Below, one piece after another: positions 25,107-36,127 of a stretch of DNA of 64,000 nt. Source of the stretch: Streptomyces sp. NBC_01016 (GTDB taxonomy: Bacteria; Actinomycetota; Actinomycetes; Streptomycetales; Streptomycetaceae); NCBI RefSeq assembly GCF_026341035.1, contig NZ_JAPEOQ010000002.1:3348001-3412000 (forward strand), in the 5' to 3' direction. The notes below the pieces were generated by a model. It ran no database searches and was not told the origin of the DNA. It saw only the letters and a program-made list of their open reading frames with translations. Numbering within the stretch: position 1 is the first letter of the stretch; every line of letters begins with the position of its first letter. The position numbers were made by a program, and so were the translations under genes.

Positions 25107-25541
25107 TCAGCCCGTTCCTTCCTCGTCGCCGACCGCCGGGGCTGCTCCCGAGCCTGCGTCCGTGTCCGCTTCAGCGCGCCGCAGCAGATCCCGCAGCAGC
25201 CGCTCGTCGCCCTCGGGCAGCGAGGTGACGAAGCTGGCCAGGACCGCCTCCCGGTCCGCCTCGGCGTCCAGCACCTTGCGCATCTTGAACGCGGCGAGCC
25301 CGGCCTCGTCGGCCACGGGCGTCCACACGAACGAGCGCCCCTCGCGCCGCCGGGTGACCGCGTCCTTGGCCTGCAACCGCGCCAGGATCGTCACCACGGT
25401 GGTGTACGCGAGGTCGCCGCCCATCCGGTCGCGCACCCACCCGGCGCTCACCGGGGCCTCGGCCGTGCGCAGCGCGGCCAGGACCTGCGCCTCCAGCTCG
25501 CCCTGGGCGCGTCGTGGGGTCCTGTGGCGGGACGTCGTCAC
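25107..25541 (-). CDS. BlaI/MecI/CopY-family repressor
   Basis: 144 residues from GTG 25541, preceded at 5 bases by GAGGAG. The winged-helix shows GELEAQVLAALRTAEAPVSA, YTTVVTILARLQAKDAVTRR and GRSFVWTPV, the standard BlaI pattern, followed by the dimerisation helices. The longer upstream frame has no ribosome site. Targets may include its own operon and, by proximity and operator shape, the Spo0M/TerB promoters (inference). Confidence 0.88.
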   Translation of the reverse strand: MTTSRHRTPRRAQGELEAQVLAALRTAEAPVSAGWVRDRMGGDLAYTTVVTILARLQAKDAVTRRREGRSFVWTPVADEAGLAAFKMRKVLDAEADREAVLASFVTSLPEGDERLLRDLLRRAEADTDAGSGAAPAVGDEEGTG

Positions 25542-25816
25542 CGGCTCCTCCTGGTGGCTGGGTGTACGGGCCGGTCCATCATCCCTGTTCGCCCCCGAGT
25601 GCCCGGCAGGAGGTGCGGTGGCGCCGCGTACGGGCCCGTCGGAGAGTGGTCGGGAACGCCGGCGCCGGGCCGGGCGTTGTCGTAGCGAAGGCAAATGGAA
25701 AGTAAAATTCGAAGGAGTAGCCGGTTGTCCGCCAGACCGACGGACCCAGCGGGGCACAGTCCCCGACCACCCCGCCCCTTGATCGATGAGCACGGCACGC
25801 GGCGAGGTGGTGGCAG

Positions 25817-27169
25817 GTGCTGAGTGCCGTGCTCGGCCTCCTCGCGGTCCTTGTACTGACCGCCGGGACCGGCTACTTCGTGGCCCAGGAATTCGCGTAC
25901 GTCGCGGCGGACCGTCTCGCGCTCGCCCGCGACGCCGAGGCGGGGGACAAGAGAGCGGCCAAGGCCCTCAAGGTCCTCGAGCGGCTGTCCTTCATGCTGT
26001 CCGGCGCCCAGCTCGGCATCACGGTCACCGGCCTGGTCGTCGGCTTCCTCGCCGAGCCGTCCGTCTCGGCCCTGCTGCGCCCGGCCCTGGACGGCATCGG
26101 CATCCCGGCCGCCGCGGTGACCGGCATCTCGGTGGTCCTGGCCTTCGTCCTGGCCACGGTCGTCCAGATGGTGCTGGGCGAGCTGGCCCCGAAGAACCTC
26201 GCCCTCGCCGTCCCCGAACGCCTGGCCAAGTCCCTCGCCGGGTCCACACTCGGCTACCTGAAGGTCGTCGGCCCCGTCGTGCACCTCTTCGACAGCGCCG
26301 CGAACAAACTGCTGCGCAAGGTCGGCATCGAACCCGTCGAGGAACTCCACCACGGCGCCACCCTGGAGGAACTGAGTCATCTCATCGGCGAGTCACATCA
26401 GCAGGGCGAGCTGCCCCGCGAGACCGCCACCCTCCTCGACCACGCCCTGGAGTTCAACGAGCGGACCCTGGACCAGGTGATGGTGCCGCGCGCCGACGCG
26501 GTCTTCGTCCGCAAGGAGGCCACGGCCGACGACGCGATCGAGCTGATCGCCAAGCACGGCCACTCGAACTACCCGGTCATGGGCGACCACCCCGACGACG
26601 TCACCGGCGTCCTCGGCGTGCGCGAACTGATGCGGCTCCAGCAGTCCGCGTACGCGAGCACCCCGGCGGGGACCCTGGCCCGCCGGCCCCTTCTGCTGCC
26701 GGACATGCTCCAGCTCCCCGCCGCGGTCGACCGGATGCGGGAGGCCGACGACGAGTTCGCGGTCGTCCTCGACGAGCACGGCGGCGTGGCGGGAGTCGTC
26801 ACGTACGAGGACATCGCCGAGGAGCTGGTCGGTGACATCGCCGACGAGACCGACCGCGAGACACAACTGGCTGTCCAGGACCCGGACGGCACGGGCTGGG
26901 TGATCGACGCGGGCCGCCGCATCGACGAGATCGCCGAGGCCACGGGCGTCGAGCTGCCCGAGGAGGAGGGCTACGACACCGTGGCGGGCCTGATCGTGGA
27001 CCGCCTCGGCCGCTTCCCCGCCATCGGCGACCGGGTCACGATCGACCTGGCCGGCGAAGGCGAGCACGCCGTCATCGACGTCCGCACCCTCGACCGCCAC
27101 GTACCCGAACTCGTCCACCTGGCCCGCGAGTCCGCCGCTGCCGACACCGAGGAGGAGCCGCGCCCATGA
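25817..27169 (+). CDS. CNNM/CorC-family membrane protein with CBS pair and CorC_HlyC domain
   Basis: 450 residues. An N-terminal DUF21 (CNNM) membrane domain (residues about 1-190, with QMVLGELAPKNLALAVPERL), a CBS pair (about 205-330, VMVPRADAVFVRKEATADDA) and the CorC_HlyC domain at the C-terminus (EEGYDTVAGLIVDRLGRFPA). Related proteins export Mg2+ or other divalent cations. GTG 25817 has only a weak ribosome site. The stop overlaps the next ATG by 4 bases. Confidence 0.9.
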   Translation: MLSAVLGLLAVLVLTAGTGYFVAQEFAYVAADRLALARDAEAGDKRAAKALKVLERLSFMLSGAQLGITVTGLVVGFLAEPSVSALLRPALDGIGIPAAAVTGISVVLAFVLATVVQMVLGELAPKNLALAVPERLAKSLAGSTLGYLKVVGPVVHLFDSAANKLLRKVGIEPVEELHHGATLEELSHLIGESHQQGELPRETATLLDHALEFNERTLDQVMVPRADAVFVRKEATADDAIELIAKHGHSNYPVMGDHPDDVTGVLGVRELMRLQQSAYASTPAGTLARRPLLLPDMLQLPAAVDRMREADDEFAVVLDEHGGVAGVVTYEDIAEELVGDIADETDRETQLAVQDPDGTGWVIDAGRRIDEIAEATGVELPEEEGYDTVAGLIVDRLGRFPAIGDRVTIDLAGEGEHAVIDVRTLDRHVPELVHLARESAAADTEEEPRP

Positions 27170-28188
27170 GCTTCCCCATGGCCCTCTTCATCACGGTCCT
27201 GCTGCTGATCGGCAGCGGTTTCTTCGTGGCCGCCGAGTTCGCGCTGGTCGCCGCCAAACGGCATCGCATGGAGCAAGCGGTCGCGTCCGGCGCCCGCGGC
27301 GCCAAGGCGGCGCTCGCCGGCATGCGGGAACTGTCGCTGATGCTCGCGGGCGCCCAACTCGGCATCACCATCTGCACGTTGGGACTCGGCTCGATCTCCA
27401 AGCCCGCCATCTCGCACGAGCTGGACCCGCTGCTGCACGGCTGGGGCCTGCCCAGCGGCCTCAGCTACGGCGTCTCCTTCGCCTTCGCGATGATCGTCGT
27501 GGTGTTCCTGCACATGGTCGTCGGCGAGATGGCGCCCAAGTCCTGGGCGATCGCCCATCCCGAGCGCTCGGCGATGCTGCTGGCCCCGCCGTTCCGCGCC
27601 GTGGTCAAGGTGGTCCGCCCGCTGATCAGCGTCCTCAACATGGTGAGCAACGCGCTGGTACGGATGTGCCGTGTCACCCCGCGCGACGAACTCGCCGAGG
27701 TCCACAACCGGGAGCAGCTCACGCACCTCGTCGTGGAGTCCGAGCGGCTCGGCCTGATCAGCAAGGACGACTCGGAGCTGATCACCAGCTCCCTGGTCGA
27801 ACCGCTCACCCCCGTCGGCGAACTCCAGACCCCGGCCGCGCGGATCACCTCCGTCCCCGCGGACGCGGACCTCGACGCGATCCTCGCCACGGCGGCGGCG
27901 CGCGACCGCAGCCGCCTCCTCGTCCGCGTGGGGGACCGGGTCGTCGGCTCCGTGCACGCCCGCGACGCGCTGATCGCCCGCAGTCGGGGGCGCGCCACCA
28001 CCGCGGGCGAACTGGCGCGCCCGGTACCGGAGTTGCTGGCCACTGACACGGTCGGCCAGGCCATCGAACAACTCCGCCACCGCCGGGCCTCGCTCGCCGT
28101 CGTCCGCGACGACACCGGCCGGCTGACCGGCCTCGTCGCCCTCGACGACCTGCTGGCCCGCCTCACTCACCCGCAGGCGGCCGCCTAG
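27166..28188 (+). CDS. CNNM-family membrane protein, short form
   Basis: 340 residues, ATG 27166 overlapping the previous stop. The DUF21 membrane domain carries VVGEMAPKSWAIAHPERSAM, followed by a CBS pair ending RHRRASLAVVRDDTGRLTGL. Unlike its neighbour it lacks the CorC_HlyC C-terminal domain. Paired long and short CNNM genes are common in actinobacteria and may form a hetero-oligomeric divalent cation transporter. Confidence 0.88.
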   Translation: MSFPMALFITVLLLIGSGFFVAAEFALVAAKRHRMEQAVASGARGAKAALAGMRELSLMLAGAQLGITICTLGLGSISKPAISHELDPLLHGWGLPSGLSYGVSFAFAMIVVVFLHMVVGEMAPKSWAIAHPERSAMLLAPPFRAVVKVVRPLISVLNMVSNALVRMCRVTPRDELAEVHNREQLTHLVVESERLGLISKDDSELITSSLVEPLTPVGELQTPAARITSVPADADLDAILATAAARDRSRLLVRVGDRVVGSVHARDALIARSRGRATTAGELARPVPELLATDTVGQAIEQLRHRRASLAVVRDDTGRLTGLVALDDLLARLTHPQAAA

Positions 28189-28205
28189 CGCTCAACCGTC
28201 GCCGA

Positions 28206-28220
28206 GGGGACTGCGTCCCC
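28206..28220. terminator. Short GC hairpin after the CNNM pair
   Basis: GGGGAC-TGC-GTCCCC is a perfect 6-bp stem 18 bases past the stop at 28188. It could be a weak terminator or part of the next promoter region. Confidence 0.45.
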
Positions 28221-28246
28221 CATGTCGGGGAACACGTAAATCGACA

Positions 28247-28264
28247 TTCGACAGCTGTGTCGAA
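28247..28264. promoter_or_regulatory. Inverted repeat upstream of the GlsB-like gene
   Basis: TTCGACA-N4-TGTCGAA is a perfect dyad ending 37 bases before the ATG at 28301, with further TCGAA/TGTCGG half-site-like repeats to its right. Its geometry (7-base arms, 4-base spacer) matches the twin operators at 23564-23639 but the core bases differ. Candidate regulator site. Confidence 0.5.
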
Positions 28265-28300
28265 ACGTCGAAGTGTCGGATCAAGGGGAGGAAGACAGGC

Positions 28301-28564
28301 ATGGAGATCTCCGGCATCTTCACCGCGATCGTCATCGGCATCGTGATCGGTGTGCTGGGCCGGCTGGCCATTCCGGGCCGCCAACGCATCGGCATCCTGT
28401 GGACGCTGCTGGTCGGCATCGCCGCGGCGCTCATCGGAACCGGCCTCGCCGGCGCGTTCGACGTCGCCGAGACCGACGGCATCGACTGGATCGAACTCGC
28501 CATGCAGATCGGCCTCGCCGCGGTCGGCGTCGCGGGCGTGGAGAGGCTCAAGGGGCGGCGCTGA
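28301..28564 (+). CDS. GlsB/YeaQ/YmgE-family stress-response membrane protein
   Basis: 87 residues in three hydrophobic segments: SGIFTAIVIGIVIGVLGRLA, IGILWTLLVGIAAALIGTGL and a C-terminal amphipathic helix ending VERLKGRR. This matches the small 'transglycosylase-associated' membrane family, often induced by stress. ATG 28301 follows AAGGGGAGG. A single-gene unit closed by a strong hairpin. Confidence 0.85.
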   Translation: MEISGIFTAIVIGIVIGVLGRLAIPGRQRIGILWTLLVGIAAALIGTGLAGAFDVAETDGIDWIELAMQIGLAAVGVAGVERLKGRR

Positions 28565-28580
28565 GCCGAGCGACGGGGCG

Positions 28581-28612
28581 CCCAGGGTCTGTCCCGAACG
28601 GCAGACCCTGGG
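28581..28612 (+). terminator. Perfect 11-bp hairpin terminator after the GlsB-like gene
   Basis: Arms 28581-28591 and 28602-28612 pair perfectly around a 10-base loop, 17 bases past the stop. Confidence 0.85.
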
Positions 28613-28656
28613 CCGGGAGCAACCTCGGTAAAAGTCAACGAAGTTGATCGACTGTG

Positions 28657-28688
28657 CCTAGGGCCTGTCGTTTGGATCAGGCCCTAGG
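28657..28688. repeat. Second 11-10-11 hairpin upstream of the methyltransferase gene
   Basis: Arms 28657-28667 and 28678-28688 (CCTAGGGCCTG and its complement) pair perfectly around TCGTTTGGAT. It sits 44 bases before the methyltransferase ATG, so it is not a simple terminator of that gene. It may be a dispersed intergenic repeat or a 5' leader structure; its loop and arms recall a motif I associate with Streptomyces intergenic regions. Confidence 0.6.
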
Positions 28689-28732
28689 TTGGTCCTCGCC
28701 CCGATTCGCACTGTTCGAAGGAGCCTGCCGGC

Positions 28733-29542
28733 ATGCCCGACTCCGCGCCCCGCGACCCCGCCGCCGACCCGCTGCGGACGGACGTCTCCCACTCCGCCCG
28801 GATCTGGAACTACTGGCTGGGCGGCAAGGACCACTACGAGGTCGACGCCGAGGTCGGCGGGCAGGTCCTGGCCTTCGTGCCGGAGCTGCCCCGCTCGGCC
28901 GTCGCCGACCGGCGCTTCCTGGCCCGCGCCGTGCGCTACCTGGCCGGCGAGGCCGGAATCCGGCAGTTCCTGGACATCGGCACCGGACTGCCGGTCGCGA
29001 ACAACACCCACGAGGTCGCGCAGGGCGTCGACCCGAGCTGCCGGATCGTCTACGTCGACAAGGACCCGGTCGTCCTCGACCACGCTCAGGCCCTGCTCAC
29101 CAGCGCGCCCGAGGGGGCCACGGACTACATCGAGGCGGACGCGCGGGACCCGGAGGCGATCCTGCGGGGCGCCGCGGCCACCCTGGACCTGGACCAGCCG
29201 ATCGCGATCACCATGCTCGGCGTCCTCAACTTCGTCATGGACACCGACGAGGCGGTCGACATCGTGCGCCGCCTCCTCGACGCCGCCGCACCCGGCAGCC
29301 ACCTCGTCGTCTCGCACCCCACCACCGAGGTCGACGGCGAGGCCATGGTGGCGGCGGTCGAGCACTGGAACAGCCAGGGCTCGGCGCCCATGACACTGCG
29401 CAACCGTGAGGACCTCGGGCGCATCTTCAGCGGCGTGGAACTGCTCCCTCCGGGCATCGTCTCCTGCTCCCGGTGGCGCCCCGAGCCCGCGGACGGGGAC
29501 GTCGAGGTCACCCACTTCGCGGGTGTCGGCGTCAAGCGTTGA
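28733..29542 (+). CDS. SAM-dependent methyltransferase, PF04672 (DUF574) type
   Basis: 269 residues. The family opening ARIWNYWLGGKDHYEVD is clear, then the SAM-binding FLDIGTGLPVANNTHEVAQG, VYVDKDPVVLDHAQAL and IEADARDPEAIL. This actinobacterial family is expanded in Streptomyces; substrates are mostly unknown. ATG 28733 follows GAAGGAG by 10 bases. It stands alone. Confidence 0.92.
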   Translation: MPDSAPRDPAADPLRTDVSHSARIWNYWLGGKDHYEVDAEVGGQVLAFVPELPRSAVADRRFLARAVRYLAGEAGIRQFLDIGTGLPVANNTHEVAQGVDPSCRIVYVDKDPVVLDHAQALLTSAPEGATDYIEADARDPEAILRGAAATLDLDQPIAITMLGVLNFVMDTDEAVDIVRRLLDAAAPGSHLVVSHPTTEVDGEAMVAAVEHWNSQGSAPMTLRNREDLGRIFSGVELLPPGIVSCSRWRPEPADGDVEVTHFAGVGVKR

Positions 29543-29637
29543 GGGTTCCTCGACACTCTACGAAAGTGTGGTGCCACGCCATCGGCATGTAGCAGGAGTC
29601 GGCTACCCTGGGGCAACGCCCAGTGGAGGAGCCCGGA

Positions 29638-30465
29638 TTGACCAGGCCGACCGGATCGGGGAGTGCGCGCTCCCTCCTGCTCACCGTGCTCGGTGAGTAC
29701 GTACTGCCACGGGACGCCCCCGTCTGGACCTCGGCGCTGTTGCACGTGATGGACGGCCTCGGCGTCGAGGAGAAGGCGGCCCGCCAGGCGCTGAACCGGC
29801 TGTCGGCGAGCGGCCTCGTCACCGCCGAGCGGTCCGGGCGGCGGGTGCGCTGGGTGCTGACCGAGCACGGCAGGACGGTGCTGGGCGAGGGCGCGGAGCG
29901 CATCTACTCCTTCGGGCGGGCGCGGGCACGCTGGGACGGCCGCTGGCTGGTGCTCCTTGTGAGCGTCCCGGAGAGCAGGCGTGAACTGCGCCACCGGCTG
30001 CGCACCCGCCTGACGTGGGTGGGCCTCGGCAGCCCCGCGCCGGGGCTCTGGGTGGGCCCGCACACCTCACGCGAGGCGGAGGCCAAGCAGGTCGTGGAGG
30101 AGCTGGGGCTCGGTCCGGAAGTGTCCTCGTTCTGCGGGCCCTTCGCGGGGATCGGGTCCGAGCGGGACATGGTGGAACAGGCGTGGCGGCTCGGCGATCT
30201 GGCCACGGAGTACGAGGAGTTCGTCCGCGCCTTCGCCGGCATGCGGGCCGAACCCGGTACGGACACCCTCCTCGCGCAGGTCCGGCTCGTCGACGCATGG
30301 CGCCGCTTCCCGGCCCTCGACCCGCAACTACCCCTGGAGTTGCTGCCCCCGCACTGGATCGGCGCCCGCTCCGCGAACCTCTTCACCGAGCTGCACGAGC
30401 GCTGGCACGCGGACGCGCAGGCGGAGTGGGACCGGCTGACCGCCCCGGTCACGCCGCCGGCTTGA
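29638..30465 (+). CDS. PaaX-family transcriptional regulator
   Basis: 275 residues from TTG 29638, chosen because GGAGGAG lies 6 bases before it; GTG 29623 is an in-frame alternative. The PaaX N-terminal winged helix shows SLLLTVLGEYVLPRDAPVWT and KAARQALNRLSASGLVTAER; the C-terminal region has ELPLELLPPHW-like LPLELLPPHWIGARSANLF. PaaX proteins sense aryl-CoA thioesters such as phenylacetyl-CoA. Its 3' end overlaps the end of the convergent box operon by 17 bases, so benzoyl-CoA or a later intermediate is a reasonable ligand (inference). Confidence 0.88.
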   Translation: MTRPTGSGSARSLLLTVLGEYVLPRDAPVWTSALLHVMDGLGVEEKAARQALNRLSASGLVTAERSGRRVRWVLTEHGRTVLGEGAERIYSFGRARARWDGRWLVLLVSVPESRRELRHRLRTRLTWVGLGSPAPGLWVGPHTSREAEAKQVVEELGLGPEVSSFCGPFAGIGSERDMVEQAWRLGDLATEYEEFVRAFAGMRAEPGTDTLLAQVRLVDAWRRFPALDPQLPLELLPPHWIGARSANLFTELHERWHADAQAEWDRLTAPVTPPA

Positions 30466-31306
30466 GCCGGTACACCTGCGCCGCGTTCCCCGCCAGGACC
30501 AGACCCGTGGTCGTCTCGTCCGGGCACAGGGCCGCCACCGCGCGGGCGTTCTTCGCGATGCCCGGCACCCCCGGCCAGTCGGTGCCGAAGATCATGCGGC
30601 GGGTGAGGCGGGACCAGTCGTGCTTGGCGTAGTACGTGCGCAGGCGGGACGGCGGGAGGCCCGAGAGTTCGATCCACACGTGCTCGTTGGACAGCGCCAT
30701 GAAGGCCGCCGCGTCGTACCACCAGCCGCGCCCGCCGTGCGCGAGCGCCACGTCGAGCCGCCGGAAGTCACGCAGCACGTCGTCCAGGAACAGCGGGTCG
30801 GCGTACTTGTTGAGGGCGCCGGGGAACGTGCTCGTGCCGCAGTGCACGACGAGCGGGATGCCGGCCGACTGGCAGAGCTCGTACGCGGGGTAGAGGCGCC
30901 GGTCGTTGGCGGCGACGCCCGCGTGCACGGGATGCAGCTTGCAGGCGACCGCGCCCAGGTCGAGCTGGCGCTGGAGCTCCTCCTCGATGGGGTAGTGCAG
31001 GTGCGGGTTGATGTTGGCGATCGCCTTGGCCCTCGACGGGTCGTAGGCCGTGATCGGAAGCAGGTCCTCCACCGGCTGCACACCGGTCGCCCGCGGGCTG
31101 TACTCCGACAGCAGCAGCGCGATGTCGACGCCCTCCGAGACGAGATGGCGGTGGAACGCCTCGGGGCTCACCGTGTCGCCGTCGTAGATGCGGGCGAGGA
31201 GATCGTGGTCGGCGACGCCCTGCGTCCACTCCTCGTACGTGGGCTTCAGCGTGGAAAGGCGCGCCGGGTGGAGGTGGACGTCGATCAGCGGGTGGCCGTC
31301 CAGCAT
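30449..31306 (-). CDS. Amidohydrolase (amidohydrolase_2 / ACMSD-like) in the box operon
   Basis: 285 residues. Metal motif near the N-terminus IDVHLHP, a Lys in AVACKLHPVHAG, His in PLVVHCGTSTFPG, and FGTDWPGVPG near the C-terminus with the catalytic Asp. The family includes decarboxylases and lactone or amide hydrolases. Its ATG shares one base with the stop of the benzoate-CoA ligase gene (TGATG), so it belongs to the box operon. Not a standard Box enzyme; role unknown. Confidence 0.83.
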   Translation of the reverse strand: MLDGHPLIDVHLHPARLSTLKPTYEEWTQGVADHDLLARIYDGDTVSPEAFHRHLVSEGVDIALLLSEYSPRATGVQPVEDLLPITAYDPSRAKAIANINPHLHYPIEEELQRQLDLGAVACKLHPVHAGVAANDRRLYPAYELCQSAGIPLVVHCGTSTFPGALNKYADPLFLDDVLRDFRRLDVALAHGGRGWWYDAAAFMALSNEHVWIELSGLPPSRLRTYYAKHDWSRLTRRMIFGTDWPGVPGIAKNARAVAALCPDETTTGLVLAGNAAQVYRLKPAA

Positions 31307-32880
31307 CAGGTCTCCTCGTACTGTTCTCGGGAAGCGGTCACATCTCCGGCCGCGCGGGCCCGTAGCTCCACGCGGCGGATCTTGCCGGTGGCGGTCGTCG
31401 GCAGCGCCTCGGTGAACAGCACGTGCCGGGGCCGCTTGAACGAGGGCAGCCCGGTGCGGCAGTACGCGATGAGTTCGCCGGCGGTGACGTCCTGCCCCGG
31501 TGACGTGACGACGTACGCGACCGGCTTTTCAAGCCCGTCCGTGTCCGTCGCCGCGACCACCGCAGCCTGTGCGACGGCGGGGTGTTCCAGCAGGCGCGCC
31601 TCGACCTCGGCGGGGGACACCCAGATGCCACCGGCCTTGAGCATGTCCCCGGTGCGGCCGAGACACGTGAAGTAGCCGTCCTCGTCGCGTACGTAGGTGT
31701 CTCCGGTGCGCAGCCACTCGCCGCGGAACACCTGGCGGGAGTCGTCGTAGCGCGACCAGTAGCCGGTGGCGACGGAGCGGCCGCGCACGTGCAGGGTGCC
31801 CGGTGTGCCGGCCGGTGTCTCGCGGTCCTCCTCGTCGAGGACGCGCAGCTCGTAGCCGGGTACCGGGCGGCCCGTCGTGCCGGGGCGGATCGCGCCCGGG
31901 GCGTTCGACAGGAAGATGTGCAGCGTCTCGGTCATGCCGATGCCGTCGATGATGTCGACGCCGAAGCGTTCGCTCCAGCGGTGCTGGAGCGCGGCGGGCA
32001 GCGGCTCGCCCGCGGAGGCCGCGAGTCTGACGCCCGCGAGTGCGTCGCCGGGGAGGTCGGCGCGGAGCATGTTGGCGAAGAACGTCGGCCCTGCGAAGAA
32101 CAGCGTCGCGCCGAACTCCCGGGCCCGCGCGGCCAGCAACTCCGGGCGCGAGGGCTCCGGTTCGAGCACGGTCGTCGCCCCCACCGCGAGCGGGAACAGC
32201 AGCGAGTTGCCGAGGCCGTACGCGAAGAACGCCTTGGCCGCCGACAGGCAGCGGTCGCCGGTCCTGATGCCGAGGACCTGGCTCGCGTACGTCTCGCAGA
32301 CCTCGGCGACGGCGCCGTGCCGGTGCATCGCGGCCTTGGGTGAGCCGGTGGTGCCGGAGGTGTAGAGCCAGAAGCCGGGGGAGTCGGCCGTGGTCGCGTA
32401 TACGTCGGTGTCCGGGGCCGCCGCGGCCAACTCCCGCAGCCGGTGCACCGGAAGGCTGCCCGTGAACGTGACATCGGCCCCGGCGAGCAGCCCTCGCAGC
32501 TCCGGAGCGTCCGGCACCGCCTTGTCGGCCACCGCCGCGTACGAGGAGCCGACGGCCAGGAACGCCGCCCGTGCGTCCCGCAGCAGCTCGGCGAGGTCAC
32601 CCGCGTGCAGCATGGTCGACACCGGCACCGGTATCGCACCGACCCGCAGCGCGGCGAGGAAGACGGTGACGAAGTCGGGGGAGTCGGCCATGAACAGCAT
32701 CACGCGCTGCTCGGGCCGCAGGCCGATCGCGCGCAGGCCGGTCGCCGTGCGGCACACCCGGTCGTGCAGCTCGGCGTAGGTGAACTCGCCCGCGGGGCCG
32801 GTCAGTGCGAGGCGGGCGCCGTCCCCGTGGTCGATCCGGCGGTCGAGCAGATAGCGGCACGCGTTGAAGGGTTCGCTCAT
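31306..32880 (-). CDS. bclA: Benzoate-CoA ligase
   Basis: 524 residues, the size of BclA/BadA. AMP-binding motif YTSGTTGSPKAAMHRH, then GIGMTETLHIFLSN (benzoate-CoA ligase group), TGDTYVRDEDGYFTCLGRTG and the C-terminal catalytic Lys in TATGKIRRVELR. It activates benzoate or a close analogue to the CoA thioester, the substrate of BoxB. Start ATG 32880. It follows the boxB gene by 33 bases. Confidence 0.92.
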   Translation of the reverse strand: MSEPFNACRYLLDRRIDHGDGARLALTGPAGEFTYAELHDRVCRTATGLRAIGLRPEQRVMLFMADSPDFVTVFLAALRVGAIPVPVSTMLHAGDLAELLRDARAAFLAVGSSYAAVADKAVPDAPELRGLLAGADVTFTGSLPVHRLRELAAAAPDTDVYATTADSPGFWLYTSGTTGSPKAAMHRHGAVAEVCETYASQVLGIRTGDRCLSAAKAFFAYGLGNSLLFPLAVGATTVLEPEPSRPELLAARAREFGATLFFAGPTFFANMLRADLPGDALAGVRLAASAGEPLPAALQHRWSERFGVDIIDGIGMTETLHIFLSNAPGAIRPGTTGRPVPGYELRVLDEEDRETPAGTPGTLHVRGRSVATGYWSRYDDSRQVFRGEWLRTGDTYVRDEDGYFTCLGRTGDMLKAGGIWVSPAEVEARLLEHPAVAQAAVVAATDTDGLEKPVAYVVTSPGQDVTAGELIAYCRTGLPSFKRPRHVLFTEALPTTATGKIRRVELRARAAGDVTASREQYEET

Positions 32881-32913
32881 CGTCGACTCCCCGGTCGTCG
32901 GCCTCGGGCGTCC

Positions 32914-34334
32914 TCAGGTCAGGTGCACGTACTCGTAGTCGAACGGCTTGCCGTTGATGCCCTGGCGCGGCGGGGCGATCCAGGAGGCGATCCGGCCGGG
33001 CTCGTGCACGGGCCGCATCAGCGAGCGGATGTACGTCTTGTCCACCTCGGTCGGCAGCCAGGCGCCCTTGGCGTCCTCCCACGCGTCGGGGGTGAGGAGC
33101 GCCCCGTCGGGCGCCGTCTGGATCGCGGCGAAGGCGCCGACCTGCCGGTTGAACGCGATGTGCGGCAGGTACAGCCGCTGGTCGATCCCGGCCTCTTCAA
33201 GGAGGCGGTTCCAGCGGTTCAGGCCGCTGTGGCAGTCGCGGATGTACTCGCGGCGCAGATCGGTGTTGAGGCCCACGAGCGCCGCGACCTCCCGCTGCCC
33301 GATCGCGCCCTCGACCAGTGCGTCGACCAGGAACGAGTCGTCGGCCAGGGCGTGGTCGTCCTTGCGGCGCTCCTCGCCCCAGCGGCCCTTGAGCCCCGAG
33401 GTGTAGTAGTTGGCGACGTTCGTCGACGTCTCCGAGCCGAACAGGTCGAGCGAGACCGAGTAGTGGAAGTTGATGTACTTCTGGATCACGTCCAGCGGGA
33501 TGCCGCCGCAGCCGGTCAAGTCCTCGGTGTCATGCTCGCGCATCAGCTCGGCCGTGCGCAGCACCACCCGGTCGATGCCGGTGGTGCCGACGAACATGTG
33601 GTGCGCCTCTTCCTTCAGCATGAACTCGCACGTGCGCGACAGCGGGTCGAAGGCCGACTCCTTGAGCGTGCCCAGCTGGTACTTGCCGTCGCGGTCGGTG
33701 AAGTACGTGAACATGAAGAAGGACAGCCAGTCGGGCGTCTCCTCGTTGAACGCGCCCAGGATGCGCGGCGATTCTTCGCTGCCGGAGTTGCGATGCAGCA
33801 GCTCCTCGGCCTCCTCGCGCCCCTCACGGCCGAAGTAGGCGTGCAGCAGATACACCATCGCCCACAGATGCCGGCCCTCCTCCACGTTCACCTGGAAGAG
33901 ATTGCGCAGGTCGTAGAGGCTGGGCGCGGTCGCACCGAGGTTGCGCTGCTGCTCGACGCTGGCCGGTTCGGTGTCACCCTGGATGACGATGAGGCGCTGC
34001 AGATCGGCCCGGTACTCGCCGGGCACCTGCTGCCAGGCGGGCTCGCCGCGGTGCGCGCCGAACGCGATACGGCGGTCGGGCTTCGGCTCGGCGAGGAACA
34101 CACCCCAGCGGTAGTCGCGCATCGCGACGTGCCCGAACTGTGCCCAGCCGTCCCGTCCGACGTCGACTGCGGTGCGCAGATACACGTCGTCGGTGGGGAG
34201 GGTGGGGCCCATGGAGTCCCACCAGGTGAGGAAGTTGGGCTGCCAGGACTCCAGGGCCCGCTGGAGCCTGCGGTCCTCGTGCAGATCCACGTTGTTGGGG
34301 ATCTTGTCCGTGTAGTCGGCGGTGAGCGCCATCG

Positions 34335-34338
<4 letters not shown>
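32914..34338 (-). CDS. boxB: Benzoyl-CoA 2,3-epoxidase, oxygenase subunit BoxB
   Basis: 474 residues, matching BoxB length. The di-iron ligands are in NVEEGRHLWAMVYLLH and FMLKEEAHHMFVG, with YTDKIPNNVDLHEDRRLQRA at the N-terminus and NGKPFDYEYVHL at the end, all typical of BoxB. It epoxidises benzoyl-CoA with oxygen, receiving electrons from BoxA. The GTG at 34338 overlaps the boxC TGA (GTGA); an ATG two codons later at 34332 is an alternative. No boxA gene is in this operon or elsewhere in the window. Confidence 0.95.
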
Positions 34339-35996
<1,658 letters not shown>

Positions 35997-36127
35997 GGCG
36001 GTCCCCCAGTCCTCGATGAGTCCTCGGATGACACAACACTCCACGCTCGACTGTAGGAGCGTCAATAACCCGTAGTACGTTTCCTGGGGGTGGGCAGGGT
36101 CTGGACGGGCGGCGGGAGGCAAAAGGT

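Noticed and set aside
25542..25816. BlaI operator upstream of the BlaI gene
   Set aside because: No TACA/TGTA dyad was found there, only a short AT-rich patch at about 25680-25715, so autoregulation is not claimed.
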